Source: CALAMC01 sp964459465
GTDB taxonomy: Bacteria; Zixibacteria; MSB-5A5; GN15; PGXB01
Length of the DNA: 64,000 nt
Assembly: GCA_964459465.1 (NCBI GenBank)
Contig: CAYWLR010000001.1
Location: forward strand, 1 to 64,000
Direction: 5' to 3'
Below are positions 1 to 9,245 of this stretch, one piece after another. Below the pieces are notes generated by a model, which made no database searches, was not told the DNA's origin, and worked only from the letters and a program-made list of their open reading frames with translations. The position numbers were made by a program, and so were the translations under genes. Within the stretch, counting starts at the first letter, position 1, and every line of letters starts with the position of its first letter.

Positions 1-334
1 GAGCCTAAATTCCATGCGGGGCGTCAGAAACGGGGGAGAGGACGGCCCCATAAGACATTACTATATAATGGAATAGAGCGATTCGGAAAGCCCGAATAAT
101 GGATTACAATTGTCTATTCTCGTCGCCGACGAGCTCAAATTCGTAAAAACTCGTAATTTACGAATCCTCTTTACGAATCTCTCTCAAACCACGAGGTTGC
201 CTATAAGAATTCCTCATCTGCCAAAGGTTTATCACTTTCACATTTGCCCCCCCTTGATTTTATTTCCAAAACTTGTAGATTAAACGACCGTAGTTTCTGC
301 CAAGGACAGACCAATTCCCTGTTATGGAGGAAGG
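1..334. other. Leader region upstream of tldD, no gene
   Basis: No convincing coding sequence is seen. The most visible structure is the nonamer ATTCGTAAA at 139-147 facing its reverse complement TTTACGAAT at 157-165, with a further TTTACGAAT at 170-178. The first two can form a 9-bp hairpin. The same nonamer recurs at 3212-3220, beyond the other end of the tldD-tldE operon. A homopyrimidine-rich stretch precedes the possible tldD promoter. Confidence 0.5.
254..281 (+). promoter_or_regulatory. Possible tldD promoter
   Basis: TTGATT at 254-259 and TAGATT at 276-281 are separated by 16 bases, a weak sigma-70-like match. It sits about 50 bases before the tldD start codon. No better match is seen in the upstream region. 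Confidence 0.35.
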
Positions 335-1777
335 ATGAAAGATAAATTATCAAACACGCTCGACTGGCTCAAAGGCAAATCGGTCGATTATGCCGACTGC
401 CGGTACGTGCGTAAAGAAACCGAATCGATCCGCGTGACCGACGGCACGGTCGATACGCTCAACCGCGAGGTCAATGTCGGGGTTGGCATCCGGGTGCTCT
501 ATGACGGCGCCTGGGGCTTTGCCGCCATCGCTTCGACCAAGGAGGGCGATATCAAAAAGACCGCCAACAAAGCGCTCCAGATCGCCCGCGCCTCGGCCAC
601 GACCAAAAAGGAAGCCGTAAGGCTCGCCGAGCAGGAAGCTTTCAAGGATCATTACAAATCGAAATTCACGAAAGACCCGTTTGCCGTTCCGCTCGACGAA
701 AAAATGGGCCTGCTTCTGGAAATCTGCGACAAGCTCAAAACCGACGACCGCATCAAGACCGCGTCCGGATCGATGGATTTCTTCAAGTATAATAAAATAT
801 TCTGTTCCACCGAGGGCGCCGTTATCGAGCAGGATTTGCTCGAATCCGGCGGGGGATACGAGGTGATATCATACGACGGCAACGACGTGCAAAAACGCTC
901 CTACCCCAATTCTCACCGCGGCGATTTCGCCACCCGTGGCTATGAGTTCATCGAGAGCCTGAAACTGCTCGACCACGTCGATCGCGTCCGCGAGGAAGCC
1001 ATTCAGCTTCTGACCGCCGAAAGCTGTCCTGACACGATTAAGGATATCATCATCTGTGGTTCGCAGATGGCCCTTCAGGTGCATGAATCCTGCGGCCACC
1101 CATCCGAACTGGACCGCGTTCTCGGTACGGAAATATCCCTGGCCGGCGGCTCGTTCATGCAAATCGATGGTTTGAACAAGCTCAAGTACGGCTCCGATAT
1201 CGTCAATATCTACGCCGACGCCACCGTCGAGGGCGGACTCGGCACGTTCGGTTACGACGACGAGGGCGTCAAAGCCCAGCGCGCGCCGATTATCAAAAAC
1301 GGTCTGCACGTCGGCTACCAGACCAGCCGCGAAACGGCCCCGGTTATCGGCCAGCGCTCCAATGGTACCATGCGGGCCGACGGCTGGAATCGAATACCCT
1401 TGATTCGCATGACTAATATCAACCTCGAACCCGGGACATGGGAACTTAAAGACCTCATCGCCGATACCGATGACGGCATTTTCTTCGACGCCAATAAGTC
1501 CTGGTCGATCGACGACCAGCGCCTCAATTTCCAGTTCGGTGTCGAGTGCGCTTGGGAAATCAAGAAAGGCAAACTGGGGAAGATGTACAAAAACCCGCTG
1601 TACACCGCCATGACCCCCAAATTTTGGAACGCCTGCGATGCCATCTGCAATAAGAATCACTGGCATGTGTGGGGAGTACCCAACTGCGGCAAAGGTGAGC
1701 CGATGCAGACGGCCCATGTGGCGCACGGTACTTCGCCGGCCCGGTTCCGCAAAATCAAGGTGGGGGTGAGCAAATGA
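335..1777 (+). CDS. tldD: Metalloprotease TldD
   Basis: Large subunit of the cytoplasmic TldD/TldE heterodimeric protease, a family that cleaves unfolded or modified peptides and, in Enterobacteria, matures microcin and degrades the CcdA antitoxin. The 480-residue length is normal for the family. The family zinc-site motif HExxxH is intact at H250-E251...H255 in the context LQVHESCGHPSE, followed by the conserved glycine-rich stretch and the GTMRADGWNR segment. The ATG lies just after a GGAGGAAGG ribosome-binding site at 326-334. The end overlaps the next gene by four bases (ATGA), so the two subunits are translationally coupled. The identification is secure; the physiological substrate here is unknown. 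Confidence 0.95.
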   Translation: MKDKLSNTLDWLKGKSVDYADCRYVRKETESIRVTDGTVDTLNREVNVGVGIRVLYDGAWGFAAIASTKEGDIKKTANKALQIARASATTKKEAVRLAEQEAFKDHYKSKFTKDPFAVPLDEKMGLLLEICDKLKTDDRIKTASGSMDFFKYNKIFCSTEGAVIEQDLLESGGGYEVISYDGNDVQKRSYPNSHRGDFATRGYEFIESLKLLDHVDRVREEAIQLLTAESCPDTIKDIIICGSQMALQVHESCGHPSELDRVLGTEISLAGGSFMQIDGLNKLKYGSDIVNIYADATVEGGLGTFGYDDEGVKAQRAPIIKNGLHVGYQTSRETAPVIGQRSNGTMRADGWNRIPLIRMTNINLEPGTWELKDLIADTDDGIFFDANKSWSIDDQRLNFQFGVECAWEIKKGKLGKMYKNPLYTAMTPKFWNACDAICNKNHWHVWGVPNCGKGEPMQTAHVAHGTSPARFRKIKVGVSK

Positions 1778-3126
1778 TAGGCAAAGACAAGATATTCTCG
1801 ACCTTCGAAAAAGTGGCGGCATCATCGAAAGCCGACCAGACCGAAATCGTCTTTATCGGCAACGATACCGGCCTGACCCGTTACGCCAATTCGACCATAC
1901 ACCAGAACGTCCACGAAAACAACGCCACCATTTTGTTTCGCGCCGTTCGCGGCAAAAAGATCGGCGTCGCCTCGACCAATTCGCTGGCTCTCAACGACCT
2001 CAAGGCCACGTTGAAAAACGCCATCGAGATTGCCAAATACCAGAAAGACAATAAACATTTTCCCGGCCTGCCCGGCCCCGAAGACTATGCCCAAATCGAT
2101 ACTTATTATGAGACAACCGCCAACTTCAAACCCAACGACCGGGCGCGGCTGGTCAAAAAAATGTTCTACCGTTCCAACCGCCGTAAGTTTACCATGGCCG
2201 GGGCTTTCGCGACCGGCCAGGGCGAAATAGCGGTCTTCAATACCAACGGCGTCCGCTGTTATCAGCAGGTGACGGGGTCCAGCCTGAACGTGATTGCCAT
2301 GTCGGATTCATCATCGGGCTATGCCAGCGGGATGTCTCGCGATGTGAGTCGTATCGACCCGGTGGCGCTGGCCGATATCGCCGTGGAAAAGGCCTACAAG
2401 GCCAAAAAACCCAAACCGCTCAAAGAAGGAGAATACGAAGTTATTCTCGAACCGGCCGCTGTCGCCGAAGCGATGGAATGGACAAATTATATCGCCTTTG
2501 GCTCCAAAACGTTTGAAGAAAAAACCTCTTTTGTCGCCCACAACCTCGGCAAAAAAATCATGGATGAGTCCATTACCATCTACGACGACGGTAACGACCT
2601 GTCAGGTATAGCCATTCCGTTCGATTTTGAAGGCGTGCCCAAAAAGAAAGTGGTCTTTGTGGACAAAGGCGTTCCGAAAGGCGTCGTTTATGACCGCATT
2701 TCGGCCAGTCGCATGGGCACAAAATCGACCGGTCACGCCCTGCCGGCCAGTAATTCCGGCGAGGGAGCCGTAGCTCTGAATTTGTTCATGGCTCCCGGCA
2801 GTAAAACACGAGAGGAAATGCTCAAGTCGATGGACCGCGGCATTCTGGTTACCCGATTCCATTATATCAACGGATTTATCGATACGCCCAAAGCCGTCCT
2901 GACGGGGATGACCCGCGACGGCACGTTCTGGGTCGAAAAAGGTGAAATCAAACATGGTATTAAAAACCTCCGTTTCACCGATTCCATTATCCGGGCCTTT
3001 TCCAACGTGAAGAGTATTTCAAAGGATGTCAAATTAATACCGTCGTGGTGGGATGCCGTCGGCTGCCTGGCGGTTCCGGCTATCCACCTGGGTTCCTTCA
3101 AGTTTACGGGGACAACCGACTTTTAA
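1774..3126 (+). CDS. tldE: TldE/PmbA family protein, partner of TldD
   Basis: Small, non-catalytic subunit of the TldD/TldE protease. At 450 residues it matches PmbA/TldE proteins in length and in landmarks such as GEGAVALNLFMAPG and the C-terminal VKLIPSWWDAVG and LAVPAIHL region. It lacks the HExxxH zinc motif present in TldD, as expected for TldE. It starts inside the stop of tldD (ATGA overlap), so expression should be stoichiometric. The amino-terminal region carries the family signature around DTGLTRYANSTIHQNV. A hairpin follows the stop. Confidence 0.94.
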   Translation: MIGKDKIFSTFEKVAASSKADQTEIVFIGNDTGLTRYANSTIHQNVHENNATILFRAVRGKKIGVASTNSLALNDLKATLKNAIEIAKYQKDNKHFPGLPGPEDYAQIDTYYETTANFKPNDRARLVKKMFYRSNRRKFTMAGAFATGQGEIAVFNTNGVRCYQQVTGSSLNVIAMSDSSSGYASGMSRDVSRIDPVALADIAVEKAYKAKKPKPLKEGEYEVILEPAAVAEAMEWTNYIAFGSKTFEEKTSFVAHNLGKKIMDESITIYDDGNDLSGIAIPFDFEGVPKKKVVFVDKGVPKGVVYDRISASRMGTKSTGHALPASNSGEGAVALNLFMAPGSKTREEMLKSMDRGILVTRFHYINGFIDTPKAVLTGMTRDGTFWVEKGEIKHGIKNLRFTDSIIRAFSNVKSISKDVKLIPSWWDAVGCLAVPAIHLGSFKFTGTTDF

Positions 3127-3143
3127 ACCGGATTAACCGAATC

Positions 3144-3173
3144 ATCGCCTCGCGCTATAAGGCGCGGGGCGAT
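3144..3173 (+). terminator. Probable terminator after tldE
   Basis: The arms ATCGCCTCGCGC (3144-3155) and GCGCGGGGCGAT (3162-3173) form a 12-bp stem with one G-T wobble. It is followed only by the weak tract ATTTATAT, so termination may be partial. Confidence 0.5.
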
Positions 3174-3260
3174 ATTTATATGGGCAAACTTCTGAAACTC
3201 TTGTATTACCGATTCGTAAACTAAAACAGTGGACGCTTATGAACAGGGAAAGGAGAAACC

Positions 3261-5030
3261 TTGGCATACATTAAAGCCCTCCTGGTTACGGCCATTGTGG
3301 TTGCTGTCCTGCTGCTAATTTTCGTTTTCGGTGCCACCGTAGCCCGGGCCGGCGAGACGGTAATAGACATGCGAAATTTCAGCCTTGGCGATCTGGCCGT
3401 CGATGGCTTTAAGCTCAAGGAGAAAACCCGTCTGTCAATCAGGGCGATAGGCGGCCAGACAAAATACGCCGACGAAATGTTCGCCTATGGCTGGATACTG
3501 AACACCCAAAGTCGGGAAGCGGTTTGGGTTATGAATGCCGATGATACCGAACCGTATAAAAAATCAAAATACCTTCGTGAATATGACGGTGAAATAACTC
3601 TATCCGCCGGAAACTATGAGGTCTATTTTTATGTCGGCAACCCGTATATATCCAGAATTACGACCGACAGCAAAGGCTTTGATCAGGTAATCACCATCAT
3701 TGGTGATATTTTCAGCACCAAAGACTTGAGCCGTATCGACCGCGATTTCGCCGAAGATTCCGATTTAGTCATGATGACCATCGAGGCACCCGCAGGAAGT
3801 TTCGAAAAATTCGACCCGGTCAAACGACTGGAGGAGAATTCCTTTATCGACCTGTCCAGGCCGGACGATGATTATTACCAGAAGAAAGGTTTTACCCTCG
3901 ACCGCAATTTGAAAATCAAAATCATCGCCATCGGTGAATATTCCAGCGGGGATCGCGTCTTTGTTGATTATGGCTGGATCATTAACGCCGCCACCCGCGA
4001 AAAGGTCTGGTCGATGGATCGCTGGAATACTTCGTGGGCCGGAGGCGCCAGAAAAAACCGCGGATTCAGCGGTGAAATCGAATTGCCGGCAGGAAATTAC
4101 CTGGCCATTGTCGGAACCGATGACAGCCATGGTTTCGGATCGTGGAATCAACCGCCTCCGTATGACCCTCTGCACTATGGCATGGTTCTATATGTTCTTG
4201 ATCCCGGGGATAAAAAATATATCCGCGATTATCAGGAGGAATTCTCGCAAAAAAGTCTGATTTCCATAACGCGGGTCAAAAACAACCAGTTCAAGCAAAT
4301 GGGCTTTACCCTCACCGAACCGACCGAGTTGCACCTGTATGCCATCGGCGAATTCGGTTATGACGGCAATTTCGCCGATTATGGCTGGATCGAAAACTAT
4401 GAGGCCGGTGAAATCGTCTGGGAAATGACCGAAGACAACACCGAACATGCCGGCGGGGCCAAAAAAAACCGCAAGTTCGATGGCAATATTACGCTTCCGG
4501 CCGGAACCTATGCCGTGTACTATGTATCCGATAACTCTCACGCCTACCGCGACTGGAATTCATCGCCGCCTATCGACAAGGAATTGTGGGGGATAACCAT
4601 CTCTGGGGTCGGCAAGAATTTTGACGAAAGTAAAATAAAAATCTTTGAAGACCTGCCCAAAAACACCAATTTCCTGGTTGAAATGACGGGAATCGGCGAT
4701 GATGAGGAAGTGAGGGAAAAATTCACGCTGGATAAAGACAGCAAAGTCCGTATCCGCGCTCTGGGCGAGGGCTCTTCGGGCAAGATGTATGATTATGGCT
4801 GGATCGAGAAAGTGGGCAACGGCGAAATTGTCTGGGAGATGACCTATCGCAAAACCCGGCACGCCGGGGGCGCCAGCAAGAACCGTATGGTCAACCAGAC
4901 GATTTTCCTTGAAAAAGGTTCATACTATGTCCGCTACGTGACCGATGGTTCGCATTCCTTTCCCGATTTCAACGCCTCGCCGCCAATAAATCCTCAAAAA
5001 TGGGGCATAATAGTCTCATTGGAAAAGTAA
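3261..5030 (+). CDS. Exported protein with four copies of an unrecognised repeat domain
   Basis: I do not recognise this 589-residue protein. It begins with TTG five bases after an AGGAG site (3251-3255). An N-terminal hydrophobic segment (about residues 8-30) ends in ARA-GE, a plausible signal peptidase site, so it is periplasmic or exported. Four related blocks start near F50, F211, F350 and F488. Each has the order FxLxxxxxLxIxAIGE, YGWI, a VWxM motif, AGGAxKNR in blocks 2-4, then LPAGxY, a TDxSH-like motif and a closing tryptophan-containing strand. Block 1 is the most divergent and lacks AGGAxKNR. The repeats suggest all-beta modules, possibly for ligand or surface binding; this is inference. 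A strong terminator follows. Confidence 0.85.
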   Translation: MAYIKALLVTAIVVAVLLLIFVFGATVARAGETVIDMRNFSLGDLAVDGFKLKEKTRLSIRAIGGQTKYADEMFAYGWILNTQSREAVWVMNADDTEPYKKSKYLREYDGEITLSAGNYEVYFYVGNPYISRITTDSKGFDQVITIIGDIFSTKDLSRIDRDFAEDSDLVMMTIEAPAGSFEKFDPVKRLEENSFIDLSRPDDDYYQKKGFTLDRNLKIKIIAIGEYSSGDRVFVDYGWIINAATREKVWSMDRWNTSWAGGARKNRGFSGEIELPAGNYLAIVGTDDSHGFGSWNQPPPYDPLHYGMVLYVLDPGDKKYIRDYQEEFSQKSLISITRVKNNQFKQMGFTLTEPTELHLYAIGEFGYDGNFADYGWIENYEAGEIVWEMTEDNTEHAGGAKKNRKFDGNITLPAGTYAVYYVSDNSHAYRDWNSSPPIDKELWGITISGVGKNFDESKIKIFEDLPKNTNFLVEMTGIGDDEEVREKFTLDKDSKVRIRALGEGSSGKMYDYGWIEKVGNGEIVWEMTYRKTRHAGGASKNRMVNQTIFLEKGSYYVRYVTDGSHSFPDFNASPPINPQKWGIIVSLEK

Positions 5031-5053
5031 CACCCTTGTCTCTTCCTTTTCCC

Positions 5054-5090
5054 GGCGGAATGTTATGGTAATAAAGCATTCCGCCTTTTT
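5054..5090 (+). terminator. Rho-independent terminator between convergent genes
   Basis: GGCGGAATG (5054-5062) pairs perfectly with CATTCCGCC (5077-5085) and is followed by TTTTT. The T-run is on the plus strand only, so it serves the four-repeat protein gene rather than the convergent signalling operon. Confidence 0.8.
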
Positions 5091-5098
5091 ATTGGAAT

Positions 5099-6781
5099 TT
5101 AAAATACTGCTACCGGTTGCCGGCTGGCGGCTTTGACGGGGACCGTGATGGTGATTATTGTTCCGCGGCCGGGTTGCGACTCCACGTGCAGACGGCCGTG
5201 ATGATTGTCGATGATTCTCTTGCAGACCAGAAGGCCGAAACCGTGACCGTTTTCCTTGGTCGTGAATCGGGCATTGAAGGCCTGTTTCAGATGCTCCGGG
5301 CTGAACCCGGAGCCGTTGTCTTCGACCGTCAGCGTAAAATGCCCGGCGTCATCGGACAATACCGTCTTTATTTTAACGAAACCGCCGCCGTCATGATTGT
5401 CACGGGTGGCGTCGGCCGCGTTATTTATCAGATTATAAAGAAGTTGTTGAAACTGGCTTTGGTCCGCCACCGTGGCAATATCCTGCGCCGACCGATCAAA
5501 CGTCACTTTGACATTCTGCATTCTCTTCTGCGCCAGCAGATATTGCAGTATGTTTTCTATTAAATCATTGACGCGGCATTCGGTGTAATCGCTTTCCATG
5601 CCCGAATAATCCATCAGATTGGATGTGAATTTCTTCATCTGCTCCAGATTGGCCATGATCGCCCCCAAATACTTCTCCAGGTCATCGTAATTTTTTTTCT
5701 TGAGATGATGCTCCAAAAGCGACAGGTTGCCGGATACCACTCCCAGAAAATTGTTCAACTCGTGGCCGATTTCCGCCGACATTTCACCCTTGGCCGCCAT
5801 TTTCTCGAGCTGAATGGTCTGATCCTGCAAATCCTTGAGGCGGCCATACGCCAATCGCGATTCCTCCAGCAGCGTGATATTTTCCAGCGAGATGGCGATT
5901 TGATTGGCCGTTATGCACAGGAACTTGAGATCGCTTCCCTTGAGAGTGTCGGAGTCTTCGGGATAGCCCAGAATGAGCATCCCGAACAATCGTGAGCCCC
6001 GTTTGAGAGCAATATTGACCAGTTGATCGGAATTGCCGAACCAGGGCGGAATTAGAAAACTGGCCATGGCGCGGTCGCCATATAGTTTGTAAAGCGGGTG
6101 TTCCTCCAGTGAACCGATAATGGCCGGAGCGTCAAGGTCCGGCGTGAGCTCCGTAAAGTAATCTCTTCCCAGCGGGATTACGGTTTCGATAAAATCATTA
6201 CTCCCCAGATTGGCCGTGGATACGACTTCGACGTCGTGCCGGGTGCCGGTTTTATAAACGATGGCGCCCCGACCTGCCCGCGCCTGCATCATGGCGAACC
6301 CTAGCGACAGGCGCACCAAAGACTTGCGATCGCCCATGGTGTACATCAATTCATTCAATTCCGAAAGCCGGCTCAACTCGTTGTTGAGAGTTTTTTCCGT
6401 TTCATTCTTTTTCTTGCCGATGGCGTTCTTGACGGCATGACGAATCTCATTCAGCTCGAACGGCTTCATGATATAATCATAAGCTCCCTCTTTGATGGCA
6501 TCTTTGGCGGAATTGAGATTCGCATAACCGGTCATGAACATGACCCCGATTGAGGGAATCAACTCCCGGGCCATGCGGGCCAGCTGTATCCCGTCGCAAT
6601 CGGGCATGCGGATATCGGTCAGAATAAAATCGAAAAAGTCCTTTTCAAGCTTTTGAATCGCTTCGTCGGCGCTTTTGGCCAATTCGATATCATAGCCGCT
6701 GTCCTCAAGGGCATCGTGAGCCAGCGATAAAACGATTTCTTCATCATCGACAATCAGAATTTTGGTCGTCTGCGCGTCCAT
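5099..6781 (-). CDS. Receiver-sensor-kinase hybrid (REC, GAF-like region, HisKA, HATPase)
   Basis: Cytoplasmic signalling protein of 560 residues with no membrane segment. An N-terminal receiver domain (about 7-125) has the acidic pair D12-D13, phospho-acceptor D56 in LTDIRMPD, and the conserved lysine in IMKPF. A middle region of about 150-310 looks like a GAF-type sensor. A coiled coil leads into a HisKA dimerisation helix with phospho-accepting H340 in IGHELNN, then a HATPase domain with NAAD (N box), DNGSGF (G1) and GHGFGL (G2). The receiver-first order suggests it is phosphorylated by the upstream kinase and relays onward. It is the last gene of the operon, 13 bases after the preceding regulator. 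The output target is unknown; no DNA-binding domain is visible. Confidence 0.9.
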   Translation of the reverse strand: MDAQTTKILIVDDEEIVLSLAHDALEDSGYDIELAKSADEAIQKLEKDFFDFILTDIRMPDCDGIQLARMARELIPSIGVMFMTGYANLNSAKDAIKEGAYDYIMKPFELNEIRHAVKNAIGKKKNETEKTLNNELSRLSELNELMYTMGDRKSLVRLSLGFAMMQARAGRGAIVYKTGTRHDVEVVSTANLGSNDFIETVIPLGRDYFTELTPDLDAPAIIGSLEEHPLYKLYGDRAMASFLIPPWFGNSDQLVNIALKRGSRLFGMLILGYPEDSDTLKGSDLKFLCITANQIAISLENITLLEESRLAYGRLKDLQDQTIQLEKMAAKGEMSAEIGHELNNFLGVVSGNLSLLEHHLKKKNYDDLEKYLGAIMANLEQMKKFTSNLMDYSGMESDYTECRVNDLIENILQYLLAQKRMQNVKVTFDRSAQDIATVADQSQFQQLLYNLINNAADATRDNHDGGGFVKIKTVLSDDAGHFTLTVEDNGSGFSPEHLKQAFNARFTTKENGHGFGLLVCKRIIDNHHGRLHVESQPGRGTIITITVPVKAASRQPVAVF

Positions 6782-6794
6782 CGGCGATGTTTCG

Positions 6795-7172
6795 CTAAAA
6801 TACTTTTATTTCTTTGACATTCAGAAAATGCTTAAGCATGTGGCGGAGTTCATCGAGATCGAAAGGTTTGTTCAGACAGCAAATGGCACCCGCCTCCTGT
6901 GCTTCCTCGGCATCCACGTCCGGAAAGGAATCGGTCATGATGATCGGAATATCCGGTTTGATTTCCTTGATGCGCACGACCGTCTGACGGCCGTTCAGGA
7001 CCGGCATATGCACATCGCAGAATATCAGGTCATAATCGTTTTTTTCAACCTGTTGCGTGCCGATCAGACCGTTTCCGGCCAGGTCGACCTTGAAACCGAA
7101 GTCGGTCAGAACGTCTTTCAATAACTCCCGTATCACCGGGGCATCGTCTATTACAAGAACGCGGTGGGTCAT
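6795..7172 (-). CDS. Single-domain response regulator (CheY-like)
   Basis: A 125-residue stand-alone receiver. It has the acidic pair D9-D10, phospho-acceptor D53 in IFCDVHMP, T80 and K102 in LNKPF, so the phosphorylation site is complete. There is no output domain, so it must act by protein interaction or as a phosphorelay intermediate. Its start overlaps the stop of the upstream regulator by four bases (ATGA). The loop before K102 holds paired cysteines (AICCLNKPF), an uncommon sequence there. Confidence 0.92.
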   Translation of the reverse strand: MTHRVLVIDDAPVIRELLKDVLTDFGFKVDLAGNGLIGTQQVEKNDYDLIFCDVHMPVLNGRQTVVRIKEIKPDIPIIMTDSFPDVDAEEAQEAGAICCLNKPFDLDELRHMLKHFLNVKEIKVF

Positions 7173-7573
7173 GGTCGGGCATCCCCCTTGTCCGACTCCG
7201 GCCGGGGCCGATTATATATGGCCTTTTCCACCTCGGTCCTCAATTGCTTGATCGTGAACGGCTTGGACAGGTAGGCGTCGATGCCGTGTCCGACGGCGCT
7301 GGTTACCGACATCAGCGTCGAGTATCCGGAAATTACAATGATTCCCGATTCGGGGTAATTTTCTCTGACGAAACGGACGACTTCTTCGCCCGGAACACGC
7401 GGCATCTTCATGTCGGTGATGACCAGGTCGAAACGCTTGTCTTTCAGGCGGGTGATGGCTTCATCGCCGTCCGAGGCCTTTTCCACTTCGAAGTCCTCCA
7501 ACACTTCAAAGAGGAATTCCCGCATGACTTCTTCGTCATCGACAACCAGGATGCTTTTGGTTGAGATTGCCAT
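7169..7573 (-). CDS. Single-domain response regulator (CheY-like)
   Basis: A 134-residue receiver with D12-D13, phospho-acceptor D54 in VITDMKMP and the lysine in LSKPF. It is separate in sequence from the next regulator, so this is not a simple recent duplication. It lies 25 bases after the histidine kinase and overlaps the next gene by four bases. No effector domain is present. The start has no obvious ribosome-binding site, and ATG followed by AISTKSILVVDDEE is the natural receiver start. Confidence 0.92.
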   Translation of the reverse strand: MAISTKSILVVDDEEVMREFLFEVLEDFEVEKASDGDEAITRLKDKRFDLVITDMKMPRVPGEEVVRFVRENYPESGIIVISGYSTLMSVTSAVGHGIDAYLSKPFTIKQLRTEVEKAIYNRPRPESDKGDARP

Positions 7574-7598
7574 AGTTCAGATGTAATTCCATTTAGTT

Positions 7599-9245
7599 TT
7601 ATTTATTGGCTTTATCGGCCGTCTGGGCCGATTTCTCCAGTTGAAATATTATCGTGAAATTGGTTCCCTTGCCCACCCTGGAATCGATCTTGATTTCGCC
7701 GCCGTGCTCTTTGATGATACCGTAGCTGACCGACAGGCCCAGACCGGTTCCTTTACCGACTTCTTTGGTTGTGAAAAACGGCTCGAAAATCCGCTTCAGG
7801 TTTTCTTCGCTGATCCCACATCCCTGATCGGTTATGGTAACTTCCACCGCTCCCGTGAATTCTCCCAATGGCGGCAGGTAGCGGGTGTAAATACTTATTT
7901 CGGTTTCCGGTTTCGAGGCGTGCATGGCATTGATTATGACGTTGGTGAAAACCTGTTGCAATTGCCCGGCGTTGCCGGGTATCTGGGGAAGATTGTCACC
8001 GAAATGGCGCGTCAGACGGATCTGCTGCATCATCAGCTGATGCTCGATAAAAGTCAACGTTTCGTTTATGATATTGTTGATATTGATCATTTCGAAATCC
8101 GCCGAGTGCGACGACCGCGAGAACTTGAGCAAATTTTGAACAATCGTCTTGCATCGGCGCGCCTGCGTTTCTATATCCTTCAGATAGCGGCGATAGGAAT
8201 CGAGATCCTTGTCGGTCATCTGAACCAGCGGTTTCTTTTCCATTTTTTCCAGTGTGAACTGGGCGTACCCCAGGATCCCGCCCAGAGGATTATTCAGCTC
8301 ATGAGCCACCCCGGCCGCCAGCTGCCCCAGGGCCGCCATCTTTTCCGATTGAATCAACTGCGACTGGGCTTCATCGAGCTCGCGCGTCCGCTCGATTATT
8401 TTTTCCTCCAGCGTCCGGTTATATTCCTCGACCTCATCCTGATATCGCTTCAGGGAGTCAATCATCCGGTTGAACGATTGCGCCAGATGACCGATTTCAT
8501 CCGACCGGTTAATATCCACCGTCTTGGTCAGGTCGCCCTTCGATATCTGGTCCGTCACCGCCGCCAGTGTTTCGATCGGACGGGTTATAACCCGCGCGAA
8601 GGCCGACATGATAATAATCGCCGAGATAATGACCAGAATCGCCAGCAAAGTGGAGGTCGTTTCGGATTTATCTATTTCTTCATTGAGGGACTGCAAAGTG
8701 ACGCAGATTTTAACCTCGCCGATTTCTTCCATGACGGCCCCATCTTCCGATTCGGCATAGAGCGACCCCAGATTTTCCTTGGAAACCGCCATTCTTTGCG
8801 TTTCCACGGGATAGGTCATCTCGATATATTCAATATTGTTGGTGGCAATAAAATGGTGGTATCGGAATTTTGTGTCACCCGACGACTTATAGGCATTGTC
8901 CTCGATTACCCGCCCATTGGTACCGAAGTTTTCACCGATTTCGGCCAGAATCCGCCCGTCAACCGTCGCTATCGATATATAAACGATATCGTCGGCCCGC
9001 GCCACCCCGCGGATCAGGTTTTCCAGTTCCGACGAGGACTCCAGGATAACGCCGAACTCGGCATTATAAGCCAGATTGGAGACCATGTTTTCGCCGCGCT
9101 TGACCAGCTCATCATGATAAATGGCGCCCTGACGCTTTATAAGATAGCCCGATATCAAAAGCATGCTGGCGATCGTGACCACCGAAACCAGCAGGACGAA
9201 TTTCCCGCGAAGGGCGAAACGGCTGATGGAACCAAAGAAGCTCAT
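7599..9245 (-). CDS. Membrane sensor histidine kinase
   Basis: Inner-membrane sensor kinase of 548 residues. A first transmembrane helix (about 13-33), a periplasmic sensor region of roughly 165 residues, and a second helix (about 198-220) lead to a HAMP domain. A coiled coil, a HisKA domain with H315 in AHELNNPLGG and a HATPase domain with TDQGCGIS and GKGTGLGLS motifs follow. All catalytic boxes look intact. The ATG overlaps the stop of the substrate-binding protein gene by four bases, tightly coupling sensor and binding protein. A likely reading is that the binding protein presents a ligand to the periplasmic domain. The two downstream receivers and the hybrid kinase are the obvious phosphorylation partners. 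Confidence 0.94.
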   Translation of the reverse strand: MSFFGSISRFALRGKFVLLVSVVTIASMLLISGYLIKRQGAIYHDELVKRGENMVSNLAYNAEFGVILESSSELENLIRGVARADDIVYISIATVDGRILAEIGENFGTNGRVIEDNAYKSSGDTKFRYHHFIATNNIEYIEMTYPVETQRMAVSKENLGSLYAESEDGAVMEEIGEVKICVTLQSLNEEIDKSETTSTLLAILVIISAIIIMSAFARVITRPIETLAAVTDQISKGDLTKTVDINRSDEIGHLAQSFNRMIDSLKRYQDEVEEYNRTLEEKIIERTRELDEAQSQLIQSEKMAALGQLAAGVAHELNNPLGGILGYAQFTLEKMEKKPLVQMTDKDLDSYRRYLKDIETQARRCKTIVQNLLKFSRSSHSADFEMININNIINETLTFIEHQLMMQQIRLTRHFGDNLPQIPGNAGQLQQVFTNVIINAMHASKPETEISIYTRYLPPLGEFTGAVEVTITDQGCGISEENLKRIFEPFFTTKEVGKGTGLGLSVSYGIIKEHGGEIKIDSRVGKGTNFTIIFQLEKSAQTADKANK

